Below, one piece after another: positions 1 through 8,409 of a stretch of 64,000 nucleotides of DNA (the stretch's first letter is position 1; every line of letters begins with the position of its first letter). A model generated the notes under the pieces. It was not told the origin of the DNA, made no database searches, and saw nothing but the letters and a program-made list of their open reading frames with translations. The translations under genes were made by a program, and so were the position numbers. Origin of the DNA: Nitrospiraceae bacterium (lineage in GTDB: Bacteria > Nitrospirota > Nitrospiria > Nitrospirales > UBA8639); the NCBI GenBank assembly GCA_020632595.1, contig JACKFF010000012.1, forward strand, positions 43,775 through 107,774. The letters are read 5' to 3'.

Positions 1-1872
1 AGTAGCTTCCGGCCGACGATTCAACAGGACATCTTCTACTAAATTGAGGAGATCTTTGGGAATTTCTTCATAAACTCCCAATTGACCGGCATTCACAATT
101 CCCATGTCCATCCCCGCCTTGATGGCATGGTAGAGAAACGCGGAATGGATGGCCTCCCGCACCGTATTATTTCCCCGGAAGGAAAAGGAAATATTGCTGA
201 CTCCACCACTAACTTTGCAAAAAGGTAACGTGGCTTTGATTTGCCTTGTGGCCTCAATGTAATTCACGGCATAGGCATTATGTTCCTCCATGCCCGTTGC
301 GACCGTCAAAATGTTGGGGTCAAAAATAATGTCCTCTGGCGGAAAGTTCAGCTTCTCCGTCAGAAGACGATAGGCCCTCGTGCAGATCTCCACTTTTCGG
401 TCTAGCGTATCTGCTTGACCTGCTTCGTCGAATGCCATAACCACAACGGCAGCTCCATAACGCCGAATCTTCCTCCCCTGCTCCAGGAATTGGTCCTCGC
501 CTTCCTTGAGACTAATGGAATTGACGACACCCTTGCCTTGAATACACTTAAGTCCCGCCTCGATGACCGACCACTTTGAGCTATCAATCATAATGGGAAC
601 ACGAGCAATATCCGGCTCGGATCCGATCAGATTTAAAAATTCCACCATGGCTTTTTGGGAATCCAAGAGCCCTTCATCCATATTCACATCAATGATTTGC
701 GCACCGCCTTCGACTTGCTGGCGCGCCACGGCCAAGGCTTCTTCCAGTTTCCCGTTGAGAATCAATTTGGCAAATTTCGGTGAACCCGTCACATTGGTCC
801 GTTCACCAATATTGACAAAATTTCCTTCTGGTCGAATCGTTAATGATTCAAGTCCGCTTAATCGGGTAAGACGCGGAACATGTGTTTTTTTGTGCGGAGC
901 ATAATCTTTGACCCCTTCCGCAATTGCTCGTATATGCTCAGGCGTACTTCCGCAGCACCCACCCACAATATTGACCCAGCCTTGGCTGGCAAAATCGCGA
1001 AGATCTCCACCCATTCGCTCTGGCGTCTCATCGAACCCGCCAAAAGCATTAGGTAATCCCGCATTGGGATAACAACTGATGTAGACAGGAGCCACCTTGG
1101 AAAGTTCTTCAATATAGGGGCGCATCTGCTTGGCGCCTAACGCGCAATTAATCCCCACACTCAAAAGATTGGCGTGAGAAATGGAATTCCAAAACGCTTC
1201 GATCTGTTGCCCTGATAACGTCCGGCCACTGAGATCTGTAATCGTAACCGACGCCATGATAGGGAATTGGCGTTGCACATCTTCGCTGTACTGGGCAATA
1301 GCATAAAAAGCGGCCTTCGCATTCAACGTATCAAAAATGGTTTCGACCAGAAGAAGATCGACGCCACCTTCTATTAATCCCCGAACCTGATCATAATACG
1401 CTGCTGCCAAGTCATCGAAAGTGACCCCTCTAAATGCCGGATTATTCACATCAGGCGACATCGATGCAGTTCGATTGGTGGGACCTAAGGCCCCGGCGAC
1501 CCAACACGTACGATCAGGGTTCTCTGCCTGTATTCGTGCCACCGCACGCTTGGCCAATTGGGCCCCTGCCAGATTTAAATCATAGGCCAAATCCTCCATC
1601 TGATAATCGGCCAGAGAAATGGCATTGGAATTAAAGGTATTCGTCTCAATGATATCGGCGCCAACCTGAAGGTATTGCACATGGATATCTTCAATAATTT
1701 TTGGTTGCGTCAGGCTTAACAGGTCATTATTGCCTTTGACTTCACAGGCATGATCCACGAAACGCGTCCCGCGAAAATCCCCTTCGCTCAGATTATGGGC
1801 CTGAATCATGGTACCCATGGCTCCATCCAGCACAAGGATGCGAGATTCTAAAGCCGCTTCTAATGTGCTCAT
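1..1872 (-). CDS. metH: Methionine synthase, cobalamin-dependent (N-terminal part, cut by window edge)
   Basis: Transfers the methyl group of methyl-tetrahydrofolate via cobalamin to homocysteine. About 624 residues are visible, starting at ATG 1870-1872 after a GAGGGGG ribosome-binding site. The first half is the homocysteine-binding barrel: it opens LVLDGAMGTMIQ and carries the zinc cysteines in GINCALG and GGCCGS. It continues directly into the pterin-binding barrel (NIGERTNVTGSPKFAKLI, DVNMDEGLLDS, then ISFSFRGNN), and the last visible residues are the beginning of the cobalamin-cap region. The C-terminal B12 and activation domains lie beyond base 1. No B12 or SAM riboswitch fits into the roughly 130-base leader. 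metF is about 50 kb away, so the methyl branch is not clustered here. Confidence 0.97.
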   Translation of the reverse strand, partial: MSTLEAALESRILVLDGAMGTMIQAHNLSEGDFRGTRFVDHACEVKGNNDLLSLTQPKIIEDIHVQYLQVGADIIETNTFNSNAISLADYQMEDLAYDLNLAGAQLAKRAVARIQAENPDRTCWVAGALGPTNRTASMSPDVNNPAFRGVTFDDLAAAYYDQVRGLIEGGVDLLLVETIFDTLNAKAAFYAIAQYSEDVQRQFPIMASVTITDLSGRTLSGQQIEAFWNSISHANLLSVGINCALGAKQMRPYIEELSKVAPVYISCYPNAGLPNAFGGFDETPERMGGDLRDFASQGWVNIVGGCCGSTPEHIRAIAEGVKDYAPHKKTHVPRLTRLSGLESLTIRPEGNFVNIGERTNVTGSPKFAKLILNGKLEEALAVARQQVEGGAQIIDVNMDEGLLDSQKAMVEFLNLIGSEPDIARVPIMIDSSKWSVIEAGLKCIQGKGVVNSISLKEGEDQFLEQGRKIRRYGAAVVVMAFDEAGQADTLDRKVEICTRAYRLLTEKLNFPPEDIIFDPNILTVATGMEEHNAYAVNYIEATRQIKATLPFCKVSGGVSNISFSFRGNNTVREAIHSAFLYHAIKAGMDMGIVNAGQLGVYEEIPKDLLNLVEDVLLNRRPEAT

Positions 1873-1953
1873 TCTTACCCCCTCATCATTCAAAAACATC
1901 CCAGCTCACGGACAACAACTTAAGGCTTATCAGCCATATCTCATTCCCTATTC

Positions 1954-1983
1954 TTGACTTCTAGGAATTTCAAGAAATAGGAT
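1954..1983 (+). promoter_or_regulatory. Possible promoter overlapped by an inverted repeat
   Basis: TTGACT (1954-1959) and TAGGAT (1978-1983) with an 18-base spacer could form a housekeeping promoter for the gene at 2005. An inverted repeat TTCTTGA/TCAAGAA (1951-1957, 1970-1976) covers the -35 box and spacer, the usual place for a repressor. A TATAAT on the opposite strand (1982-1987) could serve metH. Inference only. Confidence 0.35.
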
Positions 1984-2004
1984 TATAAAATTGACTATAT
2001 TTTT

Positions 2005-2814
2005 ATGACATTTTCCCTCCCACTTTGTAAAAGGTCACTTTTTAGGGTGTCCTTTGGCGTATTACTTACAATCCTTTGTAGCATAGGGGGAATCTTGTGG
2101 CCTACCCCTACTTCAGCCAAACCTTATTTTGAAGACGGCTATTTAGGTTTAACACAAGAAGAGCTACGCAAAAAACTAGGAACTCCTATGGCGGTTCGAT
2201 CCCGAAAAGCCGCCCTCCGTGTCTTTAGCTACTATACGTTCCCCGATTGGGAGAAATATTTCAAAAATTTGGTTTCTCCAGGAAATGGCGAAGATGTTTA
2301 CACCTACGACCGGAATGGTATCCAAGTTCGCTATTCCTTCTCCTATATTCCCGATTTAAATGAAGGCAAAAATATTCCGACATTGTATGTCCAGCGATGC
2401 GAAGTAGAGTTTTCCCCTGCGGTTCCCTTACAAAATATTCCTTCCCTTGTTCCTGAATTTGTTCCTCCAACAGAATCATCAGCGCCAACGTTCCGATCTA
2501 ATCTCTGGGTCCTCCTGTTTAAGGGGTCCCCTTCACAAGAAGCCAATTTCATTGTCAAAGAACAAGGAAAAGAAAAGCTCACCTGGTCGTTGGCCTACCA
2601 AATGTTTGCTATTAATGGAATACCCAATACTCTCTCTATCGATATCCCAATTGACCGGCTGGAAATCACGACCCAAAGCCTGCAACTCGTTAGAAATCAG
2701 CAACGATTAACTCATGAGCCCATCCTCAACCCCTTTTCACCCGAATTTCAGAAACGCCTTCCTGCTCCATCGGCACCGATCAAATCCATTCCTCAACCCC
2801 ATTATGAGGAATGA
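2005..2814 (+). CDS. Exported protein of unknown function with BamE/SmpA-like start
   Basis: A 269-residue protein with a signal peptide (basic residues then a hydrophobic core to about residue 33, probable cleavage after TSA at 36-38). The mature protein begins with a segment of the type GLTQEELRKKLGTP (about 48-61), which resembles the GMSkeqV...lGpP helix-turn of BamE/SmpA-like lipoproteins. The rest is beta-rich and I do not recognise it. There is no ribosome-binding site before the ATG; the candidate promoter would leave a leader of only about 15 bases, so translation may be near-leaderless. The product probably acts in the periplasm or outer envelope. Function unknown. Confidence 0.75.
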   Translation: MTFSLPLCKRSLFRVSFGVLLTILCSIGGILWPTPTSAKPYFEDGYLGLTQEELRKKLGTPMAVRSRKAALRVFSYYTFPDWEKYFKNLVSPGNGEDVYTYDRNGIQVRYSFSYIPDLNEGKNIPTLYVQRCEVEFSPAVPLQNIPSLVPEFVPPTESSAPTFRSNLWVLLFKGSPSQEANFIVKEQGKEKLTWSLAYQMFAINGIPNTLSIDIPIDRLEITTQSLQLVRNQQRLTHEPILNPFSPEFQKRLPAPSAPIKSIPQPHYEE

Positions 2815-2857
2815 TCTTCTGCCAAATTTTCGTTTAGAGGTTGCTCTTTCGTGGACC

Positions 2858-3211
2858 TTACTCAAATCTAAGATCCCGTTCGTCCCCTAATGATAAATAG
2901 CCCTCTCCCCATTGGTTGGTGTCCTCAATATTCCAATCATTGGCATCGTTTGCAAGTTTTAGTCGAATACCCCAGTTTCCTCCAAAAACAATAAAGGCTG
3001 AACCCGCACCTGAATCTTCCACCCTTTGCGCATAAGCAGGACAGAGTGGTTGATCAGGATCATCACACCACCCCGTCACCACACACCATTCTCCCTGGGA
3101 AATTCGATCATAGGACTTTACATGGGTCACCCGCCGCGGAGGTCCTAATTCCTTAAACCTTATGAAATATGAACCCTCAAAATTCGGGTTTTGTTCAACT
3201 TCAAGAAACAT
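2858..3211 (-). CDS. Hypothetical protein, 117 aa
   Basis: A small acidic, tryptophan-rich protein without signal peptide or membrane segment. It has four cysteines, among them the WCVVTGWCDD pair, and a C-terminal segment rich in D, W and N. It lies between two rightward exported-protein genes but on the opposite strand, so it is not part of their operon. The start ATG is preceded only by a weak GATGAAGC. I do not recognise a family. Reading frame statistics and sensible composition argue for a real gene, but no partner suggests a role. Confidence 0.6.
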   Translation of the reverse strand: MFLEVEQNPNFEGSYFIRFKELGPPRRVTHVKSYDRISQGEWCVVTGWCDDPDQPLCPAYAQRVEDSGAGSAFIVFGGNWGIRLKLANDANDWNIEDTNQWGEGYLSLGDERDLRFE

Positions 3212-3273
3212 AAAGCTTCATCTTGACCCGTCTTGAAACCCACTGTTAGATTAATGAGTAAATTACCTTAATT

Positions 3274-3714
3274 ATGATAACACACGAAAAACTAAAAATG
3301 TCTTCACCATCCCTATCTGCAGAGAGAAACATTTCCCGTCCAGAGACGGAAGAGCTCTCCCAACCGACAAGCAACGAATCTCAAATAACCCCATGGATCT
3401 GTCGACGCCCGGTTCGGCTGACAATTTATGGTTTCTTGGTAGCTTTTGGACTGTGGATGGTGGGATGGGGCGTTATACCACGATTACTTGACCCAACCTT
3501 TGAACAGCACCTACAAGATAAATCCGTTATGGCTGGGATGAGTCGCGAGCAAGTGATGGACGCCTGGGGTTCCCCTTACCAAATGAATGTCAGCTATACG
3601 GATAAAGGGATAAGACGTGAGGAATGGATCTATGAGGACTGGCTGGATTCAAGCACGATTAAACACAGATATCTCTACTTTGAAGAAGGCAAATTAATAG
3701 GAGGCTGGTATTGA
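3274..3714 (+). CDS. Membrane-anchored BamE/SmpA-like small protein
   Basis: 146 residues: a polar cytoplasmic N-terminus (1-50), one membrane segment (about 51-71, FLVAFGLWMVGWGVIP), and a C-terminal periplasmic domain. The domain reads GMSREQVMDAWGSPYQM ... EEWIYED ... YLYFEEGKLIGGW, the usual layout of SmpA/OmlA (BamE-like) domains: a G-M-S-x-E-x-V helix, a glycine-proline turn, then strands with W-x-Y and a Y-x-x-F-x-x-G-K-L finish. BamE itself is a lipoprotein of the outer-membrane insertion machine; here the anchor is a TM helix, so membership of BAM is not implied. ATG 3298 is an alternative start. Confidence 0.7.
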   Translation: MITHEKLKMSSPSLSAERNISRPETEELSQPTSNESQITPWICRRPVRLTIYGFLVAFGLWMVGWGVIPRLLDPTFEQHLQDKSVMAGMSREQVMDAWGSPYQMNVSYTDKGIRREEWIYEDWLDSSTIKHRYLYFEEGKLIGGWY

Positions 3715-3816
3715 GAAACGTTTTATTCCAATAAAAGTAGGCGTGAAACGCTAATCTTGAGAAAAAGTTAGTCCATTCCTCATTAAAGCCAAATCTTACG
3801 CAACGTTTAGATATGC

Positions 3817-4101
3817 TTAGGGAGTTTCGGTAATTTGGGCTCGTCTTTCCTTTCCGGCTCCTCCTGAAATAATTAAAACCCTTTTCCATTCACGGATTTG
3901 ATAAACTCCCCAGGCATTGGGGTGTCCCTGGTAGAATGCCAGAGGATCTTCCCCTTTTGCACTTAAGTATGTGGGCTCCGTAAACCCCTCATCCATCACA
4001 TATTCCATTAAATTTTCGGCAGTGACCCCTTTTCCACGTAGAGTCACGTTCGCTAAAAATTCTAAAATGGCGTCAGGATCGGCCAGGTTAATTGGTTGCA
4101 T
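3817..4101 (-). CDS. Hypothetical protein, 94 aa
   Basis: Short soluble protein of 94 residues starting at ATG 4099-4101 behind a good AAGGAG site about 9 bases upstream. The middle is acidic (DPDAILEFLA, MEYVMDEGF) and the C-terminus ends with a WKRVLIISGG strand. No signal peptide, TM segment or cofactor motif. It is divergent from the PqqC-like gene at 4240 with about 140 bases between them, so the two may share a regulatory region. Family not recognised. Confidence 0.65.
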   Translation of the reverse strand: MQPINLADPDAILEFLANVTLRGKGVTAENLMEYVMDEGFTEPTYLSAKGEDPLAFYQGHPNAWGVYQIREWKRVLIISGGAGKERRAQITETP

Positions 4102-4239
4102 TGTTACTGACTCCTTTGATATGTGATAATATACAGATTATATATAGGCACTTGCGATGTCTATCATAATTCCGTATTACTTAAAAGCCCACCTTTTCAT
4201 TTCAAGCAAATAGACCGTAATAAGGGATAACCCCTCTGT

Positions 4240-4986
4240 ATGAGAAAACTTTCACCAGAACAATTTCGTGACCGAATATTTGATGTGCTGCGCCGAAAAC
4301 ATCATTGGGCCACTCCTTTTCTGGAAGGAAGCACCATTACCAAAGAAAAATTGAATATTTATTTTCATCAGGAATACGTCGTCTATGTTCGCGATTTCTC
4401 CGTACTCCTCGCTCAGGTTCTTGGGAAAAATCCACCATGGGAGGCACGCCGACTGCTTGCTACAATCATCTATGAGGAGGAAACCGGAGGGTTCTCCCTT
4501 GGACATCCTCACCAAGAACTATTTCTTCACATGATGAATGGATTGGGATTTGATAGGGCCGGATTTCGGGATGTGGAACTGTTGGCATCAAGCCGTGGAT
4601 ATCGGGAATGGTTAAATCAAATTTGCCAGGAAGAAGAGTGGTCGGTTGGAGCGGCAGTTCTCTCAATTTTTATAAAAGGAACAGCCAACGATCCGGAAGA
4701 AGTGCTATATCCCCAGCCAGCACAAAATCAGGATGAGATTGAAGATATCGTCCGGAAACATTACTTAAGTCAGCACCAAGGCTTATCACCGGCATTTATG
4801 GATTATATTCGTGCCCAACATATGTTTTCCGCAGGATCTCGGAAAACCGTATATGACATGGTGACGCATCATACCGATGAAAGCGGTGATCAGATTAAGG
4901 TACTCTCGCTATTAGAAGAGACATTGAACTTGTGGTCACGATATCAGGAGGGAATTGCCCGTGCCTGTGGTATCCGACAAGCCTAA
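4240..4986 (+). CDS. PqqC/TenA/CADD-like haem-oxygenase-fold protein
   Basis: 248 residues, all-helical, of the TenA/PqqC superfamily that includes CADD and di-metal haem-oxygenase-like oxidases. Seen: an early HHWATPFLEG helix, then YEEETGGFSLGHPHQELF (about 87-104), the usual first metal-ligand helix with E and H. The later ligands are less clear: where CADD proteins have a conserved Glu in helix 4 this protein reads FIKGTANDPEE, and the final H-x3-D-x2-H pattern appears only as HHTDESGDQ. It could therefore be an oxidase with altered ligands, or a binding protein. CADD relatives replace the usual para-aminobenzoate genes in some nitrifiers; that role here is only a possibility. No operon partner is evident. 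Confidence 0.75.
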   Translation: MRKLSPEQFRDRIFDVLRRKHHWATPFLEGSTITKEKLNIYFHQEYVVYVRDFSVLLAQVLGKNPPWEARRLLATIIYEEETGGFSLGHPHQELFLHMMNGLGFDRAGFRDVELLASSRGYREWLNQICQEEEWSVGAAVLSIFIKGTANDPEEVLYPQPAQNQDEIEDIVRKHYLSQHQGLSPAFMDYIRAQHMFSAGSRKTVYDMVTHHTDESGDQIKVLSLLEETLNLWSRYQEGIARACGIRQA

Positions 4987-5059
4987 TCATTACCATCTGT
5001 TTTTGTTCCCCATTGGCGTCACAAAAATTCTGGCTCTTATTTCCTAAATACCTGGCGAA

Positions 5060-5917
5060 GTGATCCAAACACTGCCACATTCATTCATAGCGTTTTTAGC
5101 ACATTTCAAACCCCTAGGATTCACTAAACAGTGCTTGATTATCATTACTTTGGCAATCTCCAATTTGCAGTGCTCTTGGACTCCTGAAGTAGAAACGGTG
5201 CTCTATGAAGGGCCTGAGTGCGTTATTTCCTTAAAAACATCTCACGATCTAAAGCAGGCTCCAGAGCATCCAGCACTGCTTCCTGAAACTCTCATTACCA
5301 AGATTTTAAATGGCATAACCATCAGCCAAGATGAAGGCATACTCCAACAACTACTGCTTTCAAAGCAACACCTCTTTCCCGCGTTCTCTCCATCTCAAAT
5401 AGATTTTTTGGCACCCCACCTATCCATGGCATTTTCTCAGGTCACACCAGAGGAAGTTATCAATTTTAAGTGTCCACCGACTAATGAACGGCATGTTCCG
5501 ACCCAGGGAATGCTGGCCGTTTTCCCTCCATCTTCTCTTCTGTTGACATTGGAAAATTTCAAGCCCTACCCTGGGGTATCTTCAAAAATGCAAAAAAATA
5601 CATCTCAAAAATTCCAGCCAATCTCCCTGGTTTTTTCCCATCAGGAAGCTATCTTAAGGGCAGAGGCGGTCAAAGACTTTATGACAATTCACTCGACGTC
5701 CAATGGGATTGCCATCAACTATCAAATGCTCGAATCTTTCAACCCAATCAGCAACAAGAATCAACAAACCCAACCTGACACAAATACGACGTCTCAACAA
5801 AGTACTGTATCACCCATGACCATAGATTCACTGAACTCCCGTTTGCAAGACCTTCAAAAAATCGTAGACCAACAAGCCGAAGAAATTCGCCGTCTTCAAG
5901 ACACCTCCGCTCAATAG
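5060..5917 (+). CDS. Exported hypothetical protein with C-terminal coiled coil
   Basis: 285 residues from a GTG start. A hydrophobic stretch (about 22-36) ends at a cysteine (SNLQC), so a lipoprotein or ordinary signal peptide is possible, although the lipobox is off consensus. The centre has no motif I know; it contains SHQEAILRAEAVKDF. The last 30 residues form a heptad coiled coil (LNSRLQDLQKIVDQQAEEI) after a low-complexity Q/T/S linker, suggesting oligomerisation or attachment. It stands alone, facing the decayed region. Function unknown. Confidence 0.6.
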   Translation: MIQTLPHSFIAFLAHFKPLGFTKQCLIIITLAISNLQCSWTPEVETVLYEGPECVISLKTSHDLKQAPEHPALLPETLITKILNGITISQDEGILQQLLLSKQHLFPAFSPSQIDFLAPHLSMAFSQVTPEEVINFKCPPTNERHVPTQGMLAVFPPSSLLLTLENFKPYPGVSSKMQKNTSQKFQPISLVFSHQEAILRAEAVKDFMTIHSTSNGIAINYQMLESFNPISNKNQQTQPDTNTTSQQSTVSPMTIDSLNSRLQDLQKIVDQQAEEIRRLQDTSAQ

Positions 5918-5923
5918 AATAAA

Positions 5924-6117
5924 TTATGAACCTACATCCATAGATTGACTTTCCCGGAGGACTTCATCTGGGCCATATAAATATCGAAACGTCATTTGCT
6001 GCCCGCAAACATGGATGACAAAAGTGGGTCTGTTTTCCCATTCGGCATATTCCACCTGCTAAAAATGGCCGTCATCTCGTACATGAGTTCAGTCCAAAAT
6101 TGTCCAGGTTGATTGCA
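5924..6117 (-). pseudogene. Remnant of a small reading frame with two internal stops
   Basis: Read leftward, one frame gives a coherent protein-like tail: VEYAEWENRPTFVIHV, then QQMTFRYLYGPDEVLRES, ending at TAA 5924-5926. Upstream in the same frame the text continues as THVRDDGHF but is interrupted by a TAG and a TGA. This looks like a recently decayed small gene rather than chance. Family not recognised. Confidence 0.4.
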
Positions 6118-6158
6118 AACGGCCGTTTAACTAAGCCTGCCAAAAAGTCCCTTGCTTT

Positions 6159-6185
6159 GCCTGGGGATGAAAGGCATCCCCAGGC
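6159..6185. repeat. Perfect 11-bp hairpin
   Basis: GCCTGGGGATG (6159-6169) and its exact complement CATCCCCAGGC (6175-6185) enclose the loop AAAGG. No U-tract follows directly on either strand, so it is not a standard terminator. It lies between two decayed genes and may mark the edge of an old mobile element. Confidence 0.5.
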
Positions 6186-6423
6186 GAGGGGGAAGTATCA
6201 ACGCACAAGTTTCTCAGCCTTCTTCTGAATAAGGCTATGGTGTCGGTGGGTTTATGAAAAAATTCTGAATTCCCCGGGCTGCCGAAAATTGGGACAGAGA
6301 CTTCCGCAGACGTTTTCTGTTAATTGCGGGCTCGGCTGTCCCTGCGACCCGCCTGATCGTTCCTCGTCGAATCGACCCAATTTGGCAAGGAGCTATCGCC
6401 CGCCCGTACTCATGCCAACCCCA

Positions 6424-6893
6424 GCTTTGGATATCTAAGGATGAGATTTTTTTTGGAGGCGGAAAGGTACCTCGTCAATTCGAAAGTGAGTTCGTCATCC
6501 CTCGCCAGCAATAATTGCAACTGCCCATTCGGATACGAAAGCTGTCATGGCCTTAGAGCGTGTGGGAAAACGGAGTGGATATCAGAAAATGATTGGGGTG
6601 GAAAATGGGACAGAATGCACACCGAAAGCATTTGGTCCCTGGACATAGACGCATGAGGTCACATTCGATGTCATTCGGCCAGGAATACCTGGGGAGAAAA
6701 AGGTGATCGAGAGTTTCAACGGATCTGTCCTAGACAATTGTTTCTATGCCAATGCATTCAGGTCCGCACACGATGCCCGAAAAAAATAGAATCCTGGTGA
6801 ATGGACAAGAATTATAGCACAGGTCGCATTGCTCACCGGGAATTTCAGGCCACAGATGCTTGCCAAACAAGCATCGTACGCCTGGCTGCATAA
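6424..6893 (+). pseudogene. Decayed IS3-family transposase (OrfB, rve domain)
   Basis: One frame from 6424 to 6893 gives the C-terminal half of an IS3-type integrase core, broken by several stops. Recognisable blocks in order: AVMALERVGKRSGYQKMI, then GVENGTECTPKAFGPW (family DNGtEF...W), HEVTFDVIRPGIPGEKK, and IESFNGSVLDNC followed by ANAFRSAHDARKKIESW. The last block contains the catalytic glutamate; the expected aspartate of the DNG motif is Glu, and stops fall at about 6436, 6442, 6631 and just after the IESW block. It is certainly inactive. No clean terminal repeats are visible. Confidence 0.75.
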
Positions 6894-7277
6894 GGCAGCC
6901 GCATTTCCAACATGGCCCGGTCAAGTTTTCTGGGAGGTCTCAAAACAGCGAACCACTCCACTGACGAACTTTCTACTTAAATGGAAAGACTTAAAATTTG
7001 CCCATTCGAACAATGGCATCTGAGAAAACCAAATGACCAATGATCGCAAATCGACCGAGGGCTTAATCAAGTGGAAAGCGTCAACCTTTACTTTCCTTTA
7101 GGGTGCGTTCCTTGTTTCCAGAATTAGTTAAAAATACCAATGTGGCCTGTGGAACGGTGTTGGATAGCAGGCAAATTTCAATCTCCAACAATTTTGCCCG
7201 CTTAGGCATAGCAACCTGGATAGATTAGAAATTGGATAATCTTCATGACCCATGAATTCTTTCGGAAAGCAAAAAAC

Positions 7278-7703
7278 TCATTCGTCAAAATACCCAGATT
7301 GCAGAATTTTGTTTACAACAGGAATATCGGCAGGAGGAAAATTATAGGAATTCAATTCATGCCTGTAAACCCAGGCGATCTCAGCACACCCTAATGCTCG
7401 AGGAATGCCCTGAATGATGGAACAAATATAGAAATTCAACTCCACCATTTTTTCTGGATACTGATAATGGAGAGCATGGAATGGAAGAGGCTCACTAATA
7501 TCCACCCCTAACTCCTCTCTCAACTCCCTACGCAAGCAAGCTTCCAGAGTTTCTCCAAATTCCTTCTTTCCTCCGGGAAATTCCCAAAGCCCCCCTAGAT
7601 GGGATTCTGGCATTCGCCTTGCCAAAAGAATCATATCTTTCCGGCAGATAATGGCGGCAGCCACAACAATAGTCGAGGCCTCCTGCAGATCCCTACTTTT
7701 CAT
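7278..7703 (-). CDS. mutT: MutT-like Nudix hydrolase
   Basis: 141 residues with a complete Nudix box, GGKKEFGETLEAC followed by LRRELREELGV (about 43-66), matching G-x5-E-x7-R-E-U-x-E-E-x-G-U. It is preceded by LGGLWEFPGG, typical of 8-oxo-dGTP diphosphatases that clean the nucleotide pool. Its ATG lies inside the end of mutY (11-base overlap), so the two are co-translated. MutY here lacks the usual C-terminal Nudix-like recognition domain, so this protein could act as a free sanitising enzyme or as that missing module supplied separately. The intact catalytic box favours enzyme activity. Confidence 0.9.
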   Translation of the reverse strand: MKSRDLQEASTIVVAAAIICRKDMILLARRMPESHLGGLWEFPGGKKEFGETLEACLRRELREELGVDISEPLPFHALHYQYPEKMVELNFYICSIIQGIPRALGCAEIAWVYRHELNSYNFPPADIPVVNKILQSGYFDE

Positions 7704-8409
7704 CAGAAGAAATGGTGAGGCAAATATTCCTCATTGGACACAATAAGCATGTGGGTTTTCTGGCCGTACACATCATGGCCCCAAAATCCATTAACGCCTG
7801 ATTAAAATCATACCCTTTGCCTCTGGGAATGAGTGCTTCAGAGAGAACCCATAACTCGGTCTTCTGCTTCTTGGCCTCCCCTTTCCCAATAAATATCCGA
7901 TGCAATACCCGCATCACATTAGTGTCTAAAATCGGGGCATCTTCATTGAACGCAAATGATCTGATGGCTCCTGCTGTATAACGACCAATGCCCTTCAGAG
8001 AAAGGAGCTCTTCCGCCTTACTGGGAATAGCTCCGCCATAACGCTCAATCGTCTCACAGGCAATGCCATGGAGACGGTATGGTCGAATATTGTACCCTAG
8101 GGGATACCACGTTCTGCGAATATCATCAGGGTGAGCTACCGCAAGATCCTGCAGTGTGGGATATTTCCCCAGAAACTCATGAAATTTAGGTATGACCCGA
8201 TCCACCTGCGTCTGTTGCAACATGACCTCAGAAACCAGAATCTTATACGGATCACTGGTTCTCCTCCATGGAAGATCACGCCCGAATTCCGCGTACCATG
8301 TCAGGAGGCGTTTCTGGAACTGAATTTTTTTAGATTTTGGAACGACCTGACTAGTCTTAGCCTGAGGCTGAGACTTTTTTTCATTCTGATGTTTTTTTAT
8401 CTTCGCCAT
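7693..8409 (-). CDS. mutY: A/G-specific adenine glycosylase, short form
   Basis: Removes adenine mispaired with 8-oxoguanine. 238 residues from ATG 8407-8409 (a TTG at 8445 would add 12). N-terminal basic tail, then the HhH-GPD core: catalytic Glu in SEVMLQQTQV (about E61), helix-hairpin-helix LKGIGRYTAGAI (138-149), catalytic Asp in LDTNV (about D162), and the iron-sulfur loop CTARKPTCLLCPMRNIC with C-x6-C-x2-C-x5-C spacing. The protein stops soon after the cluster; the C-terminal 8-oxoG-recognition domain of usual 350-residue MutY is missing. The next gene, overlapping, is a Nudix protein. Confidence 0.93.
   Translation of the reverse strand: MAKIKKHQNEKKSQPQAKTSQVVPKSKKIQFQKRLLTWYAEFGRDLPWRRTSDPYKILVSEVMLQQTQVDRVIPKFHEFLGKYPTLQDLAVAHPDDIRRTWYPLGYNIRPYRLHGIACETIERYGGAIPSKAEELLSLKGIGRYTAGAIRSFAFNEDAPILDTNVMRVLHRIFIGKGEAKKQKTELWVLSEALIPRGKGYDFNQALMDFGAMMCTARKPTCLLCPMRNICLTISSDEK

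Noticed and set aside
1873..2004. B12 or SAM riboswitch before metH
   Set aside because: The leader is too short and lacks the conserved boxes.
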